Of a stretch of 64,000 nucleotides of DNA, positions 27,959 to 38,998 are shown piece after piece. Location of the stretch: positions 1-64,000 of the forward strand of contig JAHJLI010000255.1 of assembly GCA_018821785.1 (NCBI GenBank), in the 5' to 3' direction. Position 1 is the first letter of the stretch. The number at the start of each line of letters is the position of its first letter. A program made the position numbers and the translations under genes. The DNA comes from Pseudomonadota bacterium (lineage in GTDB: Bacteria; Desulfobacterota; Desulfobulbia; Desulfobulbales; Desulfocapsaceae). Below the pieces are notes generated by a model. That model ran no database searches and was not told the origin of the DNA. It saw nothing but the letters and a program-made list of their open reading frames with translations.

Positions 27959-30900
27959 ATGGGGAAAGATCAGGATCAAACAAACCGTAAAAAAACCACA
28001 CTTTCCCCAGAAAAAGCAATAGTGGTAGGTATTGGTGGCTCGGCAGGAAGTCTTGACGCTCTTGAGCAGTTTCTCTCCGCTCTCCCTGTCGATACCGGTC
28101 TCATTCTAGCGGTCGTTCTTCACTCTGCGTCTGAACGTGCGGAAGGGCTTGCGGAATTTCTCGGAAGATATTCGGCAATGCCTGCACTGGCCGTTAAACC
28201 AACAGCAAGATTATCGCCAGATACCGTCCATGTCGTCCGTTTTGACAAGAATCAGAACGGCACCCTCCATCGCATCGATCAGTTTTTCTGTCGTCTCGCC
28301 GCCGAATACGGGGAAAAGGTTATTGGCATAATACTCTCCGGTGGTGGTGCCGATGGTGCCGAAGGAGCGAGGGCCATCGCGGCTGGCGGTGGCACTGTCC
28401 TGATTCAGAATCCAGCTGACGCACCGCATCCGGAAATGCCGCAAAACGCACTTCTTGCCTGCCCGACAGCAGAGACCCTGACAGCTACACAAATGGCTGA
28501 GAAAGTTCTTGAAATCGCCCGCGTGCTACAAGACGAACTGCCAAACGAAGAACTCACCGAACAGCTCCGGAAAATTTTTCGCATCGTTAAAATGCGGACA
28601 GGTAACGACTACAGCGCCTATAAACCTAATACAGTTCTACGCCGCATTGATCGGCGGATGAAGGCAAACGGCTTTAACGAGGTGGCGCCCTATGTCAGTT
28701 TTCTCGAGGAAAGCCAGGAGGAAGCGCATGCCCTTTCGCAGGATTTCTGCATCGGCGTGACGGTGTTCTTCCGTGATCCAGAGGCCTTCGATATTCTCTC
28801 GCAACAAGTTATTCCCAGGATATTTGCAGACAAATCTCTCGAAGAAACAGTCCGTATATGGGACACCTGTTGCGCCACTGGAGAAGAGACATATTCCCTT
28901 GCCATGTTACTCCATGAATATATGGAAGAAAGCGGCACCGATGTCACAGCCAAAATTTTTGCCACTGATCTTGACAATCGGGCAATCACCCTCGCCCGCA
29001 CCGGAATATATCCGGAATCGGCCACATTGGACATGGGCGAGAATAGGCTTAACACCTTTTTCAATAAGGTCGATGGCGGCTACCAGGTGGTCAAATTACT
29101 CAGGGAGATGATTGTCTTTGCCGAGCACAATCTGATCAAGGATCCTCCCTTTTCAAGGCTGGACCTGGTGGTCTGCAGGAATTTTTTCATCTACCTCAAT
29201 ACCGACATTCAAAGGCGGTTATTGACCCTTTTCCATTCGATGCTTCGACCAGGCGGCTATCTCTTCATGGGCAATTCAGAGAGCGTGGGAACTCTTACCG
29301 AGCTGTTTACTCCCCTGGACAAACGCTGGCGAATATTCAAGAAACGAGATACGGGTCGTGTCGTAGGCGAGAGGTTTGCTATTTCGCGGCATGTGCAGAT
29401 GATGGCCCGGATAGCTAATGATACTTTCAGACAAGAACTCAGTGAACCTGATCCGGGGATAATTGCGGAAAAGATTCTAGTTAAACGATATGCCCCACCC
29501 TGTATCGTGGTCAATGATAAATATGAAGTGGTTCACGTTTCGACTCCGACCAGCCACCTGCTGCAAATTCCTACCGGAGCACCGACCAGCGATCTTTTCA
29601 GAATGGTCCAGGAAGAACTGCGTCCGGCACTCAGGGCAGCTATCCACAAGGCGCTGTCAAAAAGCGAACAGGTAGTATTTCGCGGCCAGAGCATGACCCT
29701 GGATGGTCAAAGGGTTGCAGTCGACGTGACCGCTGAACCGCTCATTATCAGGAATGCATCCCGAAAACTGGCCCTGGTAACATTGCAGCCAATCCCCGTT
29801 GAAAAACATCCCCACCTGATTTCAGGTGACAAGAAACCACCGCTTCTCAGCGAAAACCGCCGCGACGAACTCATTTGCAATCTCGAAGAACAGCTCCATA
29901 TCAGCCAGGAGGAACTCAACGCCACCATTGAACAGCTGGCGGCCTCAAACGACAGTCTGGTATCCACCAATGAGGAGTTGATGTCAGTCAACGAAGAATT
30001 CCAGTCAACCAACGAAGAGCTGGAAACCTCCAGAGAGGAACTTCAAACCCTGAATGAGGAATTAATCACCCTCAACACCGAACTACAAAAAAAGGTGGAG
30101 GCCCTCGATATTGCCAACAATGATATCGAAAACCTTTTGAACGGGACCCAGATCGCCACCCTTTTTCTCGATTGCAATCTGAAAGTTAAACGATACACCC
30201 CTGCTGCTTCTGAAATTTTCAATCTGATTCCCTCGGATATCAACCGTCCTCTTGAACATATTACCGGCAAGATATCTCATATAAACATCTCTGCCGATGC
30301 CCGGCAGGTCATTGACAACGACACCCCCTTTGACCGTTCGGTAAGAAGCATCGGAGGCGACCGGTTATACCTGATGCGCATATTGCCCTATAGGACAGCA
30401 ACCGGTAAGGTTGAAGGAGTGGTGGTAACTTTTGTCGATCTCACCGACCAGCAGCGTATGGAAGAGTCGTTGCGTGAGCAGGCCCATATTCTCGATCTTG
30501 CCCCGGTCATGGTTCGCGACCTCGAAGGGCGGATCGTTCTCTGGAATACTGGAGCCACTCGGCTCTACGGATTCAGCAAGGATGAAGTTGAAGGACGCAT
30601 CTCCCATGAAGTCCTCGCGACAATGTTCCCCGAACCCCTCGAAAGCATCATAACTTCCCTGTATGAAAAGGATTCCTGGGATGGCGAATTAGTTCACAGC
30701 AGTCGTGACGGCAAGGAAATATCGGTTATGAGTCAGTGGGTACTCTACCGGGACAGCGAAGGGAAGCCATCTCGAATTATCGAGATCAGCGCCGATTTAA
30801 CCGAGAGGAAAAAGATTGAAGAACAGTATCGCCTCCTTTTCACTGAGATGACCAATGGCTTTTCCCTCAACGAAGTTCTTTTCGATAGCACAGGCAACCT

Positions 30901-32353
30901 TCAGGATTTCCGTGTTGTCAGTGTAAATCCGGCTTTTGAGAGGATCACTGATCTCAGGGCTGACGAAGTTGTAGGCCTTAATCTGTTTGAGGTTATTCCG
31001 GGGATGGATGAATCCGGCGGGATGATCTGCCGGGAGGTTGTGCTCTCCGGGAAACCCGGTCATTTCACTCATAAAAAAATTGGTTCCAATAAACGTTTTG
31101 AGGTGACCTTATTCCGGCCGGCACCGGGCCAGCTTGCCATGGTCCTTCTTGACACATCTATTCAACATCAGGCCGAGTCCGAACGAGAAAAACTTTCCCA
31201 ACAGCTCCGGCAGGCCCAAAAAATGGAATCGCTCGGCGTTCTAGCCGGAGGTATTGCCCATGATTTCAACAACCTTCTGACTGTCATTATTGGTTATTCC
31301 GAGTTTTTCTTACGAGACTTTCCCAAGGGTACCCTCCATGCCCGGGGCTTCAACAATATCTTGGTTTCAGCTCATCGCGCCAAAGACCTGGTAAATCAGA
31401 TACTCACCTTCAGTCGTCAGTCCAATGCCGATCTCATGCCTTTAAAGATACAGTCCTCGGTCGACGAAGTGTTAAAGATGATTCGGGCCTCCATCCCTAC
31501 AACCATAGCCATCGAGAGCGATATAGAGCCGCAATGCGGCATCATTCTCGGTAACACGACGCAGGTTCATCAAATTATCATGAATCTGTGCACCAATGCC
31601 TATCATGCTATGGAAAATTCCGGTGGCATTCTCAGGGTCTCGGTTAATATGACCTCCATACTCCCATCAACATCACCAGAGCACCAGACAATCCCTCCAG
31701 GTGAATATGTTAAATTGACAGTGAGTGACACTGGATCTGGAATAGGGCCTGATATAATAGATAAAATCTTTGATCCATACTTCACTACCAAAGAGGTCGG
31801 CAAAGGCAGCGGCATGGGATTGTCGATTGCCCACGGGATCATTAACAGTTATGGCGGTGGCATCACGGTTAAAAGTGCGGTTGGTCAGGGTTCTACGTTT
31901 TCCGTATATTTCCCGGTTATCGAGGAGAAAGTCTTGGAACCTGAAGAGGTTAAGGAGACTCGGGGAGGAAATGAACGAATCCTCTTGGTCGATGATGAGG
32001 AGATGATAGTCGAAATGGGCCAGGATGTACTGGGGCAACTTGGCTATCAGGTGACTACCTACCAAAGCAGCGTTGAGGCATTATCTGCATTCACGGCCGA
32101 ACCAAGCCAGTTCGACTTGGTGATCACCGACCAGGCTATGCCCGACCTGAATGGAGTGAACATGGCGCAACAGATGTTGCAAATTCGGCCTGACCTGCCG
32201 ATCATTCTTTGCACCGGGTTCAGCAACCTCATCAATGAATCTTCGGCAAAAGCCATTGGCATAAGAGAGTTTGCCTACAAACCTCTCACCAGCCAGTCGA
32301 TTGTCCAGCTTATCAGAAAAGTCCTTGAGGATGAGTACAAAACGCCAAAATGA
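27959..32353 (+). CDS. CheB-CheR-PAS-histidine kinase-receiver fusion protein
   Basis: A 1464-residue multidomain signalling protein. An N-terminal CheB methylesterase-like domain (about 20-190) keeps candidate catalytic Ser (GIGGSAGS), His (VVLHSAS) and Asp (GGGADGAEG). A CheR methyltransferase (about 205-460) follows, with [13 protein letters not shown] and [13 protein letters not shown] long heptad-like coiled coil rich in NEEL repeats (about 640-720) leads to several PAS domains (to about 1070). The kinase has phosphoacceptor [11 protein letters not shown] (His about 1101) and HATPase DTGSGIG and [12 protein letters not shown] receiver ends the protein (LLVDDEE about 1343; VITDQAMP). It has a strong ribosome site (GGGAGGGG). 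No chemotaxis operon is nearby, so it probably works outside flagellar chemotaxis. Confidence 0.92.
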   Translation: MGKDQDQTNRKKTTLSPEKAIVVGIGGSAGSLDALEQFLSALPVDTGLILAVVLHSASERAEGLAEFLGRYSAMPALAVKPTARLSPDTVHVVRFDKNQNGTLHRIDQFFCRLAAEYGEKVIGIILSGGGADGAEGARAIAAGGGTVLIQNPADAPHPEMPQNALLACPTAETLTATQMAEKVLEIARVLQDELPNEELTEQLRKIFRIVKMRTGNDYSAYKPNTVLRRIDRRMKANGFNEVAPYVSFLEESQEEAHALSQDFCIGVTVFFRDPEAFDILSQQVIPRIFADKSLEETVRIWDTCCATGEETYSLAMLLHEYMEESGTDVTAKIFATDLDNRAITLARTGIYPESATLDMGENRLNTFFNKVDGGYQVVKLLREMIVFAEHNLIKDPPFSRLDLVVCRNFFIYLNTDIQRRLLTLFHSMLRPGGYLFMGNSESVGTLTELFTPLDKRWRIFKKRDTGRVVGERFAISRHVQMMARIANDTFRQELSEPDPGIIAEKILVKRYAPPCIVVNDKYEVVHVSTPTSHLLQIPTGAPTSDLFRMVQEELRPALRAAIHKALSKSEQVVFRGQSMTLDGQRVAVDVTAEPLIIRNASRKLALVTLQPIPVEKHPHLISGDKKPPLLSENRRDELICNLEEQLHISQEELNATIEQLAASNDSLVSTNEELMSVNEEFQSTNEELETSREELQTLNEELITLNTELQKKVEALDIANNDIENLLNGTQIATLFLDCNLKVKRYTPAASEIFNLIPSDINRPLEHITGKISHINISADARQVIDNDTPFDRSVRSIGGDRLYLMRILPYRTATGKVEGVVVTFVDLTDQQRMEESLREQAHILDLAPVMVRDLEGRIVLWNTGATRLYGFSKDEVEGRISHEVLATMFPEPLESIITSLYEKDSWDGELVHSSRDGKEISVMSQWVLYRDSEGKPSRIIEISADLTERKKIEEQYRLLFTEMTNGFSLNEVLFDSTGNLQDFRVVSVNPAFERITDLRADEVVGLNLFEVIPGMDESGGMICREVVLSGKPGHFTHKKIGSNKRFEVTLFRPAPGQLAMVLLDTSIQHQAESEREKLSQQLRQAQKMESLGVLAGGIAHDFNNLLTVIIGYSEFFLRDFPKGTLHARGFNNILVSAHRAKDLVNQILTFSRQSNADLMPLKIQSSVDEVLKMIRASIPTTIAIESDIEPQCGIILGNTTQVHQIIMNLCTNAYHAMENSGGILRVSVNMTSILPSTSPEHQTIPPGEYVKLTVSDTGSGIGPDIIDKIFDPYFTTKEVGKGSGMGLSIAHGIINSYGGGITVKSAVGQGSTFSVYFPVIEEKVLEPEEVKETRGGNERILLVDDEEMIVEMGQDVLGQLGYQVTTYQSSVEALSAFTAEPSQFDLVITDQAMPDLNGVNMAQQMLQIRPDLPIILCTGFSNLINESSAKAIGIREFAYKPLTSQSIVQLIRKVLEDEYKTPK

Positions 32354-32458
32354 AGTAAATAGTACTTGGCTTTTTACCCTTTCTGAAATGGCTCATTCCA
32401 TTGATAAGTCATGGAACTCCCCACTTAATAGCCACCGTACGAGGTACTTCTTTAACAA

Positions 32459-32484
32459 AGTACTTTAGAAATTCGTTTCTTGTT
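32459..32484 (+). repeat. dispersed intergenic repeat, copy 2
   Basis: AGTACTTTAGAAATTCGT followed by TTCTTGTT matches the core with two substitutions, plus the extension seen in the copies at 52918 and 54046. Confidence 0.6.
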
Positions 32485-32596
32485 TTTCGAACGTATGTCG
32501 TGAAAGAACCTTTTACCGTTTATTGGAGGCATTACCGATAGCGCCAAATGGCTTTCCTCTTAAATATAACGAACTTTTGCTCGATGTATTTTGCAA

Positions 32597-32631
32597 CAAA
32601 AAAACCCGCAAACCATTTCTGGTAGCGGGTT
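32597..32631 (-). terminator. Rho-independent terminator of the gap-secG-tRNA-Leu transcript
   Basis: On the reverse strand AACCCGC pairs with GCGGGTT across 15 bases and is followed by seven T residues, 38 bp after the tRNA CCA end. Confidence 0.7.
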
Positions 32632-32668
32632 AATTGGACTCCGAGGGAAGTCTATGTACTAACAAACT

Positions 32669-32753
32669 TGGTGCCGAAGGCCGGACTCGAACCGGCACGG
32701 GTCTCCCCACACGCCCCTCAAGCGTGCGCGTCTACCAATTCCACCACTTCGGC
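32669..32753 (-). tRNA. leuU: tRNA-Leu (anticodon GAG)
   Basis: The reverse strand folds as an 85-base class II tRNA with encoded CCA. The acceptor arm is GCCGAAG/CTTCGGC, the anticodon loop is TTGAGGG (GAG), a short variable arm is present and the T-loop GGTTCGAGTCC is standard. It begins 14 bp after secG on the same strand. The secG-tRNA-Leu(GAG) order is also found in Escherichia coli (secG-leuU), supporting co-transcription. Confidence 0.95.
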
Positions 32754-32767
32754 AATCTTGTTATTCT

Positions 32768-33145
32768 CTATTTTGTCGTTTTTTCTGTGTCGGCTTCCGT
32801 AGCGGCCTTGTTCTCTACTGGTGTATCCTTGACAGCGTCATCTTTGCTCTGGGATTGTGTTTCCTGGACCTGAGCCGGTTGACTGACTGCAACATCACTC
32901 ATCACCGATGTGCTTCCAGTCCGAGATGACATATACGCTAACGTCACGGAAGTCAACATAAAAAGTATTGCCGATGCGGTTGTGATTTTATTAAGCAGCG
33001 GCAAGGGGCCTTCCGTTCCGAAAAGTGACTGGCTGGATCCACCGAATGACGCACCGATGTCCGCCCCTTTTCCGTGCTGGAGCAAAACGATGCCAACCAG
33101 AAAAAGGCAGACTATGACGTGTACGACTATGAGTAAGGTATCCAT
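32768..33145 (-). CDS. secG: protein translocase subunit SecG
   Basis: A 125-residue protein with two transmembrane segments: LLIVVHVIVCLFLVGIVLLQ (about 4-23) and ITTASAILFMLTSVTLAYM (about 54-72). The SecG loop GKGADIGASFGGSSQSLFG lies between them. A low-complexity charged C-terminal tail of about 45 residues is longer than usual but common in this phylum. It is part of the SecYEG channel. It follows tpiA in a common order and precedes tRNA-Leu. Confidence 0.95.
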   Translation of the reverse strand: MDTLLIVVHVIVCLFLVGIVLLQHGKGADIGASFGGSSQSLFGTEGPLPLLNKITTASAILFMLTSVTLAYMSSRTGSTSVMSDVAVSQPAQVQETQSQSKDDAVKDTPVENKAATEADTEKTTK

Positions 33146-33166
33146 ACTACTTTTGGGTATTTCGAT

Positions 33167-33925
33167 TTATTTGTAATTGATGATTCGCCCGAAAGACTCA
33201 GCATCCAGGGCAGCACCACCAACCAGGGCACCATCTATATCGATCTGAGCCATGAGCTCATCAATATTGGATGGTTTAACCGAGCCACCATACAATATTC
33301 GCGTTTGCTCGGCAATGCTTTTTTCAAATATCTCGCCGATAATTTCACGAATGAAGGCATGGGCTTCCTGGGCCTGTTCCTTGCTCGCGGTTTTGCCGGT
33401 GCCGATCGCCCAAACCGGTTCATAAGCAACGACCACATTTGCCATATCTGTGGCGGTCAGAGACGCCAACCCCTTTCTCAACTGATCCTCGAGCACAGTG
33501 AGCGTCTGACCGCCCTCCCGCTCGCTCAGGGTTTCACCGATACACAGTATGGTCAACAAACCAAAGGCAAGAGACCCCTTCAACCGATTGTTTATCAATT
33601 CATCGGTTTCACCGAAAATTTGCCGCCTTTCCGAATGGCCGACGATAGCCGCACTGCCGCCCGCAGCCTTCACCATTACCGGAGAGATCTCGCCGGTGAA
33701 TGCACCTTTTTCTGCCCAGCAGACGTTTTGCGAGGCCACAATTATTTTACTGTCGGCAAGAACATGAGCTACTTCACTGAGGATGGTAAAGGGAGGCGCT
33801 ATGAGCACCTCCCGGTCATCAAAATCGCTACAGGCGTTTGCCACATCAAGGGCCAACCGGCATCCATCAACAACAGTGGTATACATTTTCCAATTCCCTG
33901 CAATCAAAGCTTTTCGCTTTCCCAT
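33167..33925 (-). CDS. tpiA: triosephosphate isomerase
   Basis: A 252-residue TIM-barrel enzyme interconverting dihydroxyacetone phosphate and glyceraldehyde 3-phosphate. The substrate lysine lies in AGNWKMY, the catalytic histidine in IVGHSERR, the catalytic glutamate in AYEPVWAIGTG, and the phosphate loop in LYGGSVKP. The start MGKRKALIAGNWKM at 33925 follows AGGAG and is preferred over a start eight codons earlier. It follows pgk by 27 bp. Confidence 0.97.
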   Translation of the reverse strand: MGKRKALIAGNWKMYTTVVDGCRLALDVANACSDFDDREVLIAPPFTILSEVAHVLADSKIIVASQNVCWAEKGAFTGEISPVMVKAAGGSAAIVGHSERRQIFGETDELINNRLKGSLAFGLLTILCIGETLSEREGGQTLTVLEDQLRKGLASLTATDMANVVVAYEPVWAIGTGKTASKEQAQEAHAFIREIIGEIFEKSIAEQTRILYGGSVKPSNIDELMAQIDIDGALVGGAALDAESFGRIINYK

Positions 33926-33952
33926 ATCATTCTCCTGGCTTATCAGCACTCT

Positions 33953-35131
33953 TTAACAATCCAGCACGGCAACGCCTGGAAGCACCTTGCCTTCCATAAG
34001 TTCCAGGAATGCACCGCCGCCGGTGGACATATAGGAGATGTTTTTTTCCTCCCCTGATTTCTTCACCGCCGCGTTCGAATCGCCACCCCCGACAATTGAC
34101 AATGCATGCGATGCAGCTAAAGTCCGGCACATGGCCATGGTGCCACGGGCAAAGGCATCAATCTCAAAAGCTCCCATCGGGCCATTCCAGATTATAGTCC
34201 TTGCATCCTGCAGGGCCTCATCGAAGAGAATCGTTGAGGCCGGGCCGATATCGAGAGCCATCCATCCGGCAGGAATATCGCGGGAGGTCACGGTTTTTGT
34301 CACCGCATCGGCGGCAAACCGGTCTGCGACAACAAAATCGACAGGCAGGAAGAGTTTGACTCCCTTGGTGTCTGCTGCTTCAACAAAGCGTCTCGCGGTT
34401 TCCAGCAGGTCATCCTCCACTTTCGATGCACCAACCTCAAACCCCATGCTTTTCAGAAAAGTGTTGGCCATCGCTCCACCGATGATCATGCTGTTTACCT
34501 TCCCCAGCATATTTTCAAGCGCACCAAGCTTAGAGGAGACTTTGGCACCACCGATAACAACTACCAAAGGCCTGATCGGATCAGCCATGGATTTTCTGAA
34601 ATAGTCCATTTCCATCTGCAGAAGAAAACCGGCGCCTTTCTCAGCCACCCGCTCAGCCACCCCAACCACAGAGGCGTGCGCCCGATGGGAAGCGGCAAAG
34701 GCATCATTGATATATACATCGGCAAGTTTTGCCAGTTGTTCGGAGAATCCCGGATCATTAGCAGTTTCTTCCGGATGAAACCGCAGGTTTTCCAGAAGAA
34801 GCACTTCACCTTCGGCCATTTTTTCTACCATTGCTGTTACTTCCGCACCGACACAGTCAGGTGCCAGAGTCACCTTTACACCAAGCAGAGTTTGCAGATG
34901 GCTAGCAACCGGCGCCAGACTGAGGCTTTCGACCTTCTTACCTTTTGGTCGCCCCATATGGGAACAAAGAATAAGTTTTCCTTTCTCCTGCAGGATATAG
35001 CGGATGGTCGGCAAGACCATGCTTACCCGGGTATCGTCGGTGATCCGCCCCTGGTCGTCCATAGGGACGTTGAAATCGGCCCGGAGCAAAACCCTTTTCC
35101 CCGACAAAGAAAGATCGCCAATAGATTTCAT
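33953..35131 (-). CDS. pgk: phosphoglycerate kinase
   Basis: A 392-residue glycolytic kinase that transfers phosphate from 1,3-bisphosphoglycerate to ADP. The N-terminal RVLLRADFNVPMDDQGRITDD and CSHMGRPKGK motifs bind substrate. GGAKVSSKLGALENML and the C-terminal GGGDSNAAVKKSGEE bind nucleotide. Length and domain order are normal. It lies between the acetyltransferase gene and tpiA in the reverse-strand operon. Confidence 0.97.
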   Translation of the reverse strand: MKSIGDLSLSGKRVLLRADFNVPMDDQGRITDDTRVSMVLPTIRYILQEKGKLILCSHMGRPKGKKVESLSLAPVASHLQTLLGVKVTLAPDCVGAEVTAMVEKMAEGEVLLLENLRFHPEETANDPGFSEQLAKLADVYINDAFAASHRAHASVVGVAERVAEKGAGFLLQMEMDYFRKSMADPIRPLVVVIGGAKVSSKLGALENMLGKVNSMIIGGAMANTFLKSMGFEVGASKVEDDLLETARRFVEAADTKGVKLFLPVDFVVADRFAADAVTKTVTSRDIPAGWMALDIGPASTILFDEALQDARTIIWNGPMGAFEIDAFARGTMAMCRTLAASHALSIVGGGDSNAAVKKSGEEKNISYMSTGGGAFLELMEGKVLPGVAVLDC

Positions 35132-35169
35132 AATATCCCCTCAATCTTATTGATTGTTTGCCCGCGATA

Positions 35170-35610
35170 TCAACAGATATCTTTTTTTAAAATAATCGCA
35201 TCGTCCTGAGGGCCAGAATAATACCCTCGTCGCAAACCGACTTTACAAAAACCTTGTTTATAATAAAAACGCAGCGCCGGCTTGTTTTGAACACGAACTT
35301 CCAGAAAAAGTGCTGTACAATTTTGTTCCTGCAAATCTCTTATGAGGTGTTGCAGAAGGGCGATCCCCACACCTTTTTTTCTTTCTCGTAGAGCGACTGT
35401 GATTCTCAGAAGTTCCGCCTCGGGCCATATCCTGCGACAGGCGCACCAGCCAACCACCCCCTGTTCAATGGCCTCTGCCACCAAACACAATCCCTTCTGC
35501 ACCTGCAATTCCTGCCGGAGTGAGGCCGACGACCATGGCGTCAAGGTATGACACTCAATCTCTCCGACCGCGCCAAGATCATCCAACACCATGGCACGTA
35601 CTGTCAGCAA
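35170..35610 (-). CDS. RimI-like GNAT N-acetyltransferase
   Basis: A 146-residue acetyltransferase of the ribosomal-protein-alanine type. The TTG at 35610 gives the expected N-terminus LTVRAMVLDDLGAVGEIE; an ATG at 35592 would remove the first beta strand. Acetyl-CoA contacts lie in LRERKKGVGIALLQHLI, and FLEVRVQNKPALRFYYKQGFCKVGLRRGYY is the RimI C-terminal pattern. It sits four bases after gap in the operon. An N-terminal protein acetylation role is likely but the target is unknown. Confidence 0.8.
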   Translation of the reverse strand: MLTVRAMVLDDLGAVGEIECHTLTPWSSASLRQELQVQKGLCLVAEAIEQGVVGWCACRRIWPEAELLRITVALRERKKGVGIALLQHLIRDLQEQNCTALFLEVRVQNKPALRFYYKQGFCKVGLRRGYYSGPQDDAIILKKDIC

Positions 35611-35614
35611 AGTT

Positions 35615-36832
35615 TTAAAACATCCCCTCGCTGACATGCACAGTGAGATCGCCCAGTATGTTGGTATAACTGCCAAGCTCGTTGTCATACCAGCCGTAAA
35701 CAACGGCTTGCGTGACCGGCACATTGACAATCGGATCGGCTCCTGGCCTCAGACTGTCGGCTTTCACTTTTGCTAGATTGACATGGATACTTGCTGTCCT
35801 GGTGTGAGTTTCCGAGCCTTCAATTACCGCCGCCGCGGCCGGCAGACCTATTATATCCGAAGAAACATTCTGCTCCTCGGAAAACTTCAGATAGGGATTG
35901 ATCCCAGCATATTCTTTGTATATGCCGTTAATAGCATCCCTTTTTATTGGATTATCCTCTTCATCCTGGAGATTGACCACCAAAATAATCAGAGATCCAG
36001 TGGTGGTCGGGATACGTACCGACTCAGCCATAAAACCGATGGAAGACATCTCCGGGATCACCAGGGAGAGTGCCTTTGCCGCACCAGTCGTGGTGAGAAT
36101 GATATTATTCTGAATAGAGCGGTTCTTTCGGAAATCAGTGGCTCCGGTCTTTGGCAATCGATCAAGCACCTGCTGACTTCCAGTCGCAGCATGGACGGTG
36201 ACCATGGAAGCGCTGAGTATTCTATCGGCTCCAATCTTTTCCATGAGTGGCTTGATCATATACGACAAACAGGTGGTTGTGCAGGACGCAGCAGAAAGCA
36301 CGGAGTGTCGCCTCGCGTCGTACATTTCATCATTTATACCCATCACCGTGGTGATGGCGTCGGTCGGCATGTCCAAACCTTTTGATTTGATCTTGAACGG
36401 CGCCGACAGGATAACTTTATCGGCTCCGGCCTGCATGTGGCCCCGCAAAGCTCCTTTTGCAGCATCCGGGTCGGTGGTCGGATCAGTAAATACGCCGGTG
36501 GTGTCAACAACCAGTTTTACCCCATTTTCCTGCCAGGGAATATCTTTTGGGTTCCTTGCAGTGCGAAGGATGGTTACCGGAATACCGTTCACCACCATTG
36601 TGCCCCGCTCATTATTCAACTCTTCAATGACATTGGGGCATTTGTGGCCATAGAGGTAGGAACCCAAGCGGCCGTAGGTTGAATCTTTTTCGAGCATTGA
36701 CGCAAGATCCGTGAGATTTCGCCCTACTTCCCGACCAATATTGACAACAACTCCGGAAAAATGTTTTCTCGCAACATGGTGCCAGAGCGAAAGCTTACCT
36801 ATCCTGCCTAAACCGTTGATACCTAATTTCAT
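35615..36832 (-). CDS. gap: glyceraldehyde-3-phosphate dehydrogenase, long variant
   Basis: A 405-residue NAD(P)-dependent dehydrogenase, about 70 residues longer than typical Gap. The Rossmann start KLGINGLGRIGKLSL, the catalytic cysteine in SAASCTTTCLS (about 183) and the catalytic histidine in SMVTVHAATGSQ are clear. The usual SNASCTTNCL reads AASCTTTCL, so the conserved Asn after the Cys is Thr. Extra sequence lies in the N-terminal domain (about 32-100). It is first in the reverse glycolytic operon, behind GGGGAGAAGGG. Confidence 0.9.
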   Translation of the reverse strand: MKLGINGLGRIGKLSLWHHVARKHFSGVVVNIGREVGRNLTDLASMLEKDSTYGRLGSYLYGHKCPNVIEELNNERGTMVVNGIPVTILRTARNPKDIPWQENGVKLVVDTTGVFTDPTTDPDAAKGALRGHMQAGADKVILSAPFKIKSKGLDMPTDAITTVMGINDEMYDARRHSVLSAASCTTTCLSYMIKPLMEKIGADRILSASMVTVHAATGSQQVLDRLPKTGATDFRKNRSIQNNIILTTTGAAKALSLVIPEMSSIGFMAESVRIPTTTGSLIILVVNLQDEEDNPIKRDAINGIYKEYAGINPYLKFSEEQNVSSDIIGLPAAAAVIEGSETHTRTASIHVNLAKVKADSLRPGADPIVNVPVTQAVVYGWYDNELGSYTNILGDLTVHVSEGMF

Positions 36833-37005
36833 AGCCCTTCTCCCCCTTTTCTATTAGAATTGAACGCCTAGGTCACTTATTCCCATTGGTTTTTCCAGGG
36901 AATTTTTGATGCGCCGCTTCCACATGCAAATTGTTTTTCTTCAATTTGTATCACTAACTGTGTTTATTAGCAACCTCAAGATAAACTGATATTCCACTCT
37001 CAACC

Positions 37006-37743
37006 ATGCTTTTTGCATCGCCGCTCACAGATGGTATTCTTATAAAAAGATACAAACGTTTTCTTGCCGACATACAACTCGCGGACGGAAACATTGTCAC
37101 CGCCCATTGCCCTAATACCGGCACCATGCTCACCTGCTCATCTCCGGGCAGCGCAGTTTGCCTGTCAACAAGCGCTAACCCTGGAAGGAAATACCCATAT
37201 ACATTGGAAATGGTAAAGGTCGGGCCGACCTGGGTGGGAGTCAATACCGCAAGAACGAACGGGTTAGTGACAGAGGCAATTATGAATGGACAAATTGCCG
37301 AATTGAGCAATGTCGACCGGATTGCATCCGAAGTCAAGACTTCCAGTCATACCAGACTTGACCTGCATCTTAGACAGGGGAAATGCAGCACCTATGTGGA
37401 AATAAAAAACTGTTCTCTGGCAATCGACGGCTGCGCAATGTTTCCCGATGCGGTAACAACCAGAGGCGCCAAACACCTTCAGGAACTGACCCGCCTTGCC
37501 AAGGAGGGTCTAGGAGCTGCCATTTTTTTCCTGGTCCAGCGCATGGACGCATATTGCTTCGCCCCAGCCACCCACATCGATCCCGACTACGGCAAAGCCC
37601 TGCAACTGGCAAACGCCGCAGGTGTTAGGATTATTGTCTATCGGGCAAACGTCAGCCCTGAGGGCATTCACGTCGATAGCCCACTTCCATTCAGCAATGA
37701 AAAGTATCCCGAGGATTTACAGATCAAAGGTCCTGGTAAGTGA
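37006..37743 (+). CDS. sfsA: SfsA family DNA/RNA nuclease-like protein
   Basis: A 245-residue protein matching SfsA: RYKRFLADIQLADG, VTAHCPNTGTMLTC, EVKTSSHTRLDLHL and the nuclease-like YVEIKNCSLA, then FPDAVTTRGAKHLQEL, AIFFLVQRMDAYCFAPATHIDPDYG. SfsA was named for sugar fermentation stimulation; the fold is restriction-endonuclease-like. The start is not supported by an obvious ribosome site. Its 3' end overlaps the convergent pyrC gene by 20 bp. Confidence 0.93.
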   Translation: MLFASPLTDGILIKRYKRFLADIQLADGNIVTAHCPNTGTMLTCSSPGSAVCLSTSANPGRKYPYTLEMVKVGPTWVGVNTARTNGLVTEAIMNGQIAELSNVDRIASEVKTSSHTRLDLHLRQGKCSTYVEIKNCSLAIDGCAMFPDAVTTRGAKHLQELTRLAKEGLGAAIFFLVQRMDAYCFAPATHIDPDYGKALQLANAAGVRIIVYRANVSPEGIHVDSPLPFSNEKYPEDLQIKGPGK

Positions 37744-38998
37744 TCCTGCCGGCAAGCATCGTCATAACCGCCTTACCCTGCAACTTCCAGCCATCAAAGG
37801 GAGTGTTTCTGCTCTTTGAGTAGCTTTTTTCTGCAAAAAAGGTGAATTGCCTCTCCGGATCGACAACCGTAACATCAGCTACACCCCCGATACGCAGGGA
37901 ACCGCCCGCCACCCCAAGAATCGCGGCAGGGGCACAGCTCATGAGTTGCACCAGACGGGCTGGGTCAATGACACCTTCACGGACAAGAGCAAGAGAAAGA
38001 GACAATGAAGTCTCCAGACCGACAATCCCGTTGGCCGCCATATTGAATTCTACATCTTTCTGCAGGATCGAATGCGGCGCATGGTCTGTGGCAATGGCAT
38101 CAAGCGTGCCGTCCCTGAGGGCAGTGCGGATTGCCTGCCGGTCTTGTTCCGTTCGAAGCGGCGGATTCATCTTGGCATGGGTGTTATAGCCCAGAACAGC
38201 CAGTTCGGTGAGGGTAAAATAGTGCGGTGCAGTTTCAGCAGTGACTCTAATTCCCCGGGCTTTAGCATTACCGATCAGAGCAAGAGCCTGCTCAGTGCTC
38301 ACATGGGAGATATGCAGGCGGGCACCAGTCAACTCGGCGAGGGCAATCTCGCGAAAAACCATGATACTTTCTGCTGCGGCGGGAATGCCTCTTAACCCCA
38401 GGCGAGTGGAAACTTCGCCCTCGTGCATGCACCCACCCTTACTCAACGAGACTTCTTCTGCATGGGACATGATCAGCAGTTCATGAGAGGAAGCGTATTC
38501 CATGGCACGGCGCATCAGTCGACTGTCGATGACCGGTCTTCCGTCATCGGTCAAGGCAACAGCTCCTGCCGCCTTCATTTCCCCATACTCGGCAAGTTTT
38601 TCGCCGTTGCTCTCCTGACTGATCGCTCCAACCGGATAAACTCTGGCAGAAGATAAGGCCGCCTGTTCGCATATAAACCTGGTAACCGAACTGTTGTCGT
38701 TTACCGGCTTGGTATTCGGCATACAGGCAACAGCAGTGAACCCGCCAGCCGCAGCTGCACGGCAGCCGCTTTCAATAGTCTCCTTGTATTCCTCACCAGG
38801 TTCGCGAAGATGCACATGCATATCAATGAGGCCGGGAACAATCCATCTGCCGTCAAGGTTGTAGATATCGGCATCTTTTACATCGATCGATTGGTGATCG
38901 ACAATCATCCCATCCTTGATCCACAGATCGGCAATTTCATCTCTTTTTTGTGACGGATCAATAATCCGACCATTTTTCAATTGAATTGCCTTGCTCAT
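37724..38998 (-). CDS. pyrC: dihydroorotase
   Basis: A 424-residue class I dihydroorotase of the pyrimidine pathway. Metal-binding motifs are [19 protein letters not shown] (about 56-74), the [14 protein letters not shown] block and [11 protein letters not shown] near residue 305; MPNTKPVND is also typical. Its start overlaps the pyrB stop (ATGA), so the pyrB-pyrC pair is translationally coupled. It acts on the product of PyrB, carbamoyl aspartate, closing it to dihydroorotate. Confidence 0.96.
   Translation of the reverse strand: MSKAIQLKNGRIIDPSQKRDEIADLWIKDGMIVDHQSIDVKDADIYNLDGRWIVPGLIDMHVHLREPGEEYKETIESGCRAAAAGGFTAVACMPNTKPVNDNSSVTRFICEQAALSSARVYPVGAISQESNGEKLAEYGEMKAAGAVALTDDGRPVIDSRLMRRAMEYASSHELLIMSHAEEVSLSKGGCMHEGEVSTRLGLRGIPAAAESIMVFREIALAELTGARLHISHVSTEQALALIGNAKARGIRVTAETAPHYFTLTELAVLGYNTHAKMNPPLRTEQDRQAIRTALRDGTLDAIATDHAPHSILQKDVEFNMAANGIVGLETSLSLSLALVREGVIDPARLVQLMSCAPAAILGVAGGSLRIGGVADVTVVDPERQFTFFAEKSYSKSRNTPFDGWKLQGKAVMTMLAGRITYQDL

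Larger units (their letters stand above)
32354..32668. other. 315-bp intergenic region with repeat and terminator
   Basis: Contains a dispersed repeat copy at 32459-32484 and the terminator of the reverse-strand tRNA-Leu at 32597-32631. Nothing else is recognised. Confidence 0.5.
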
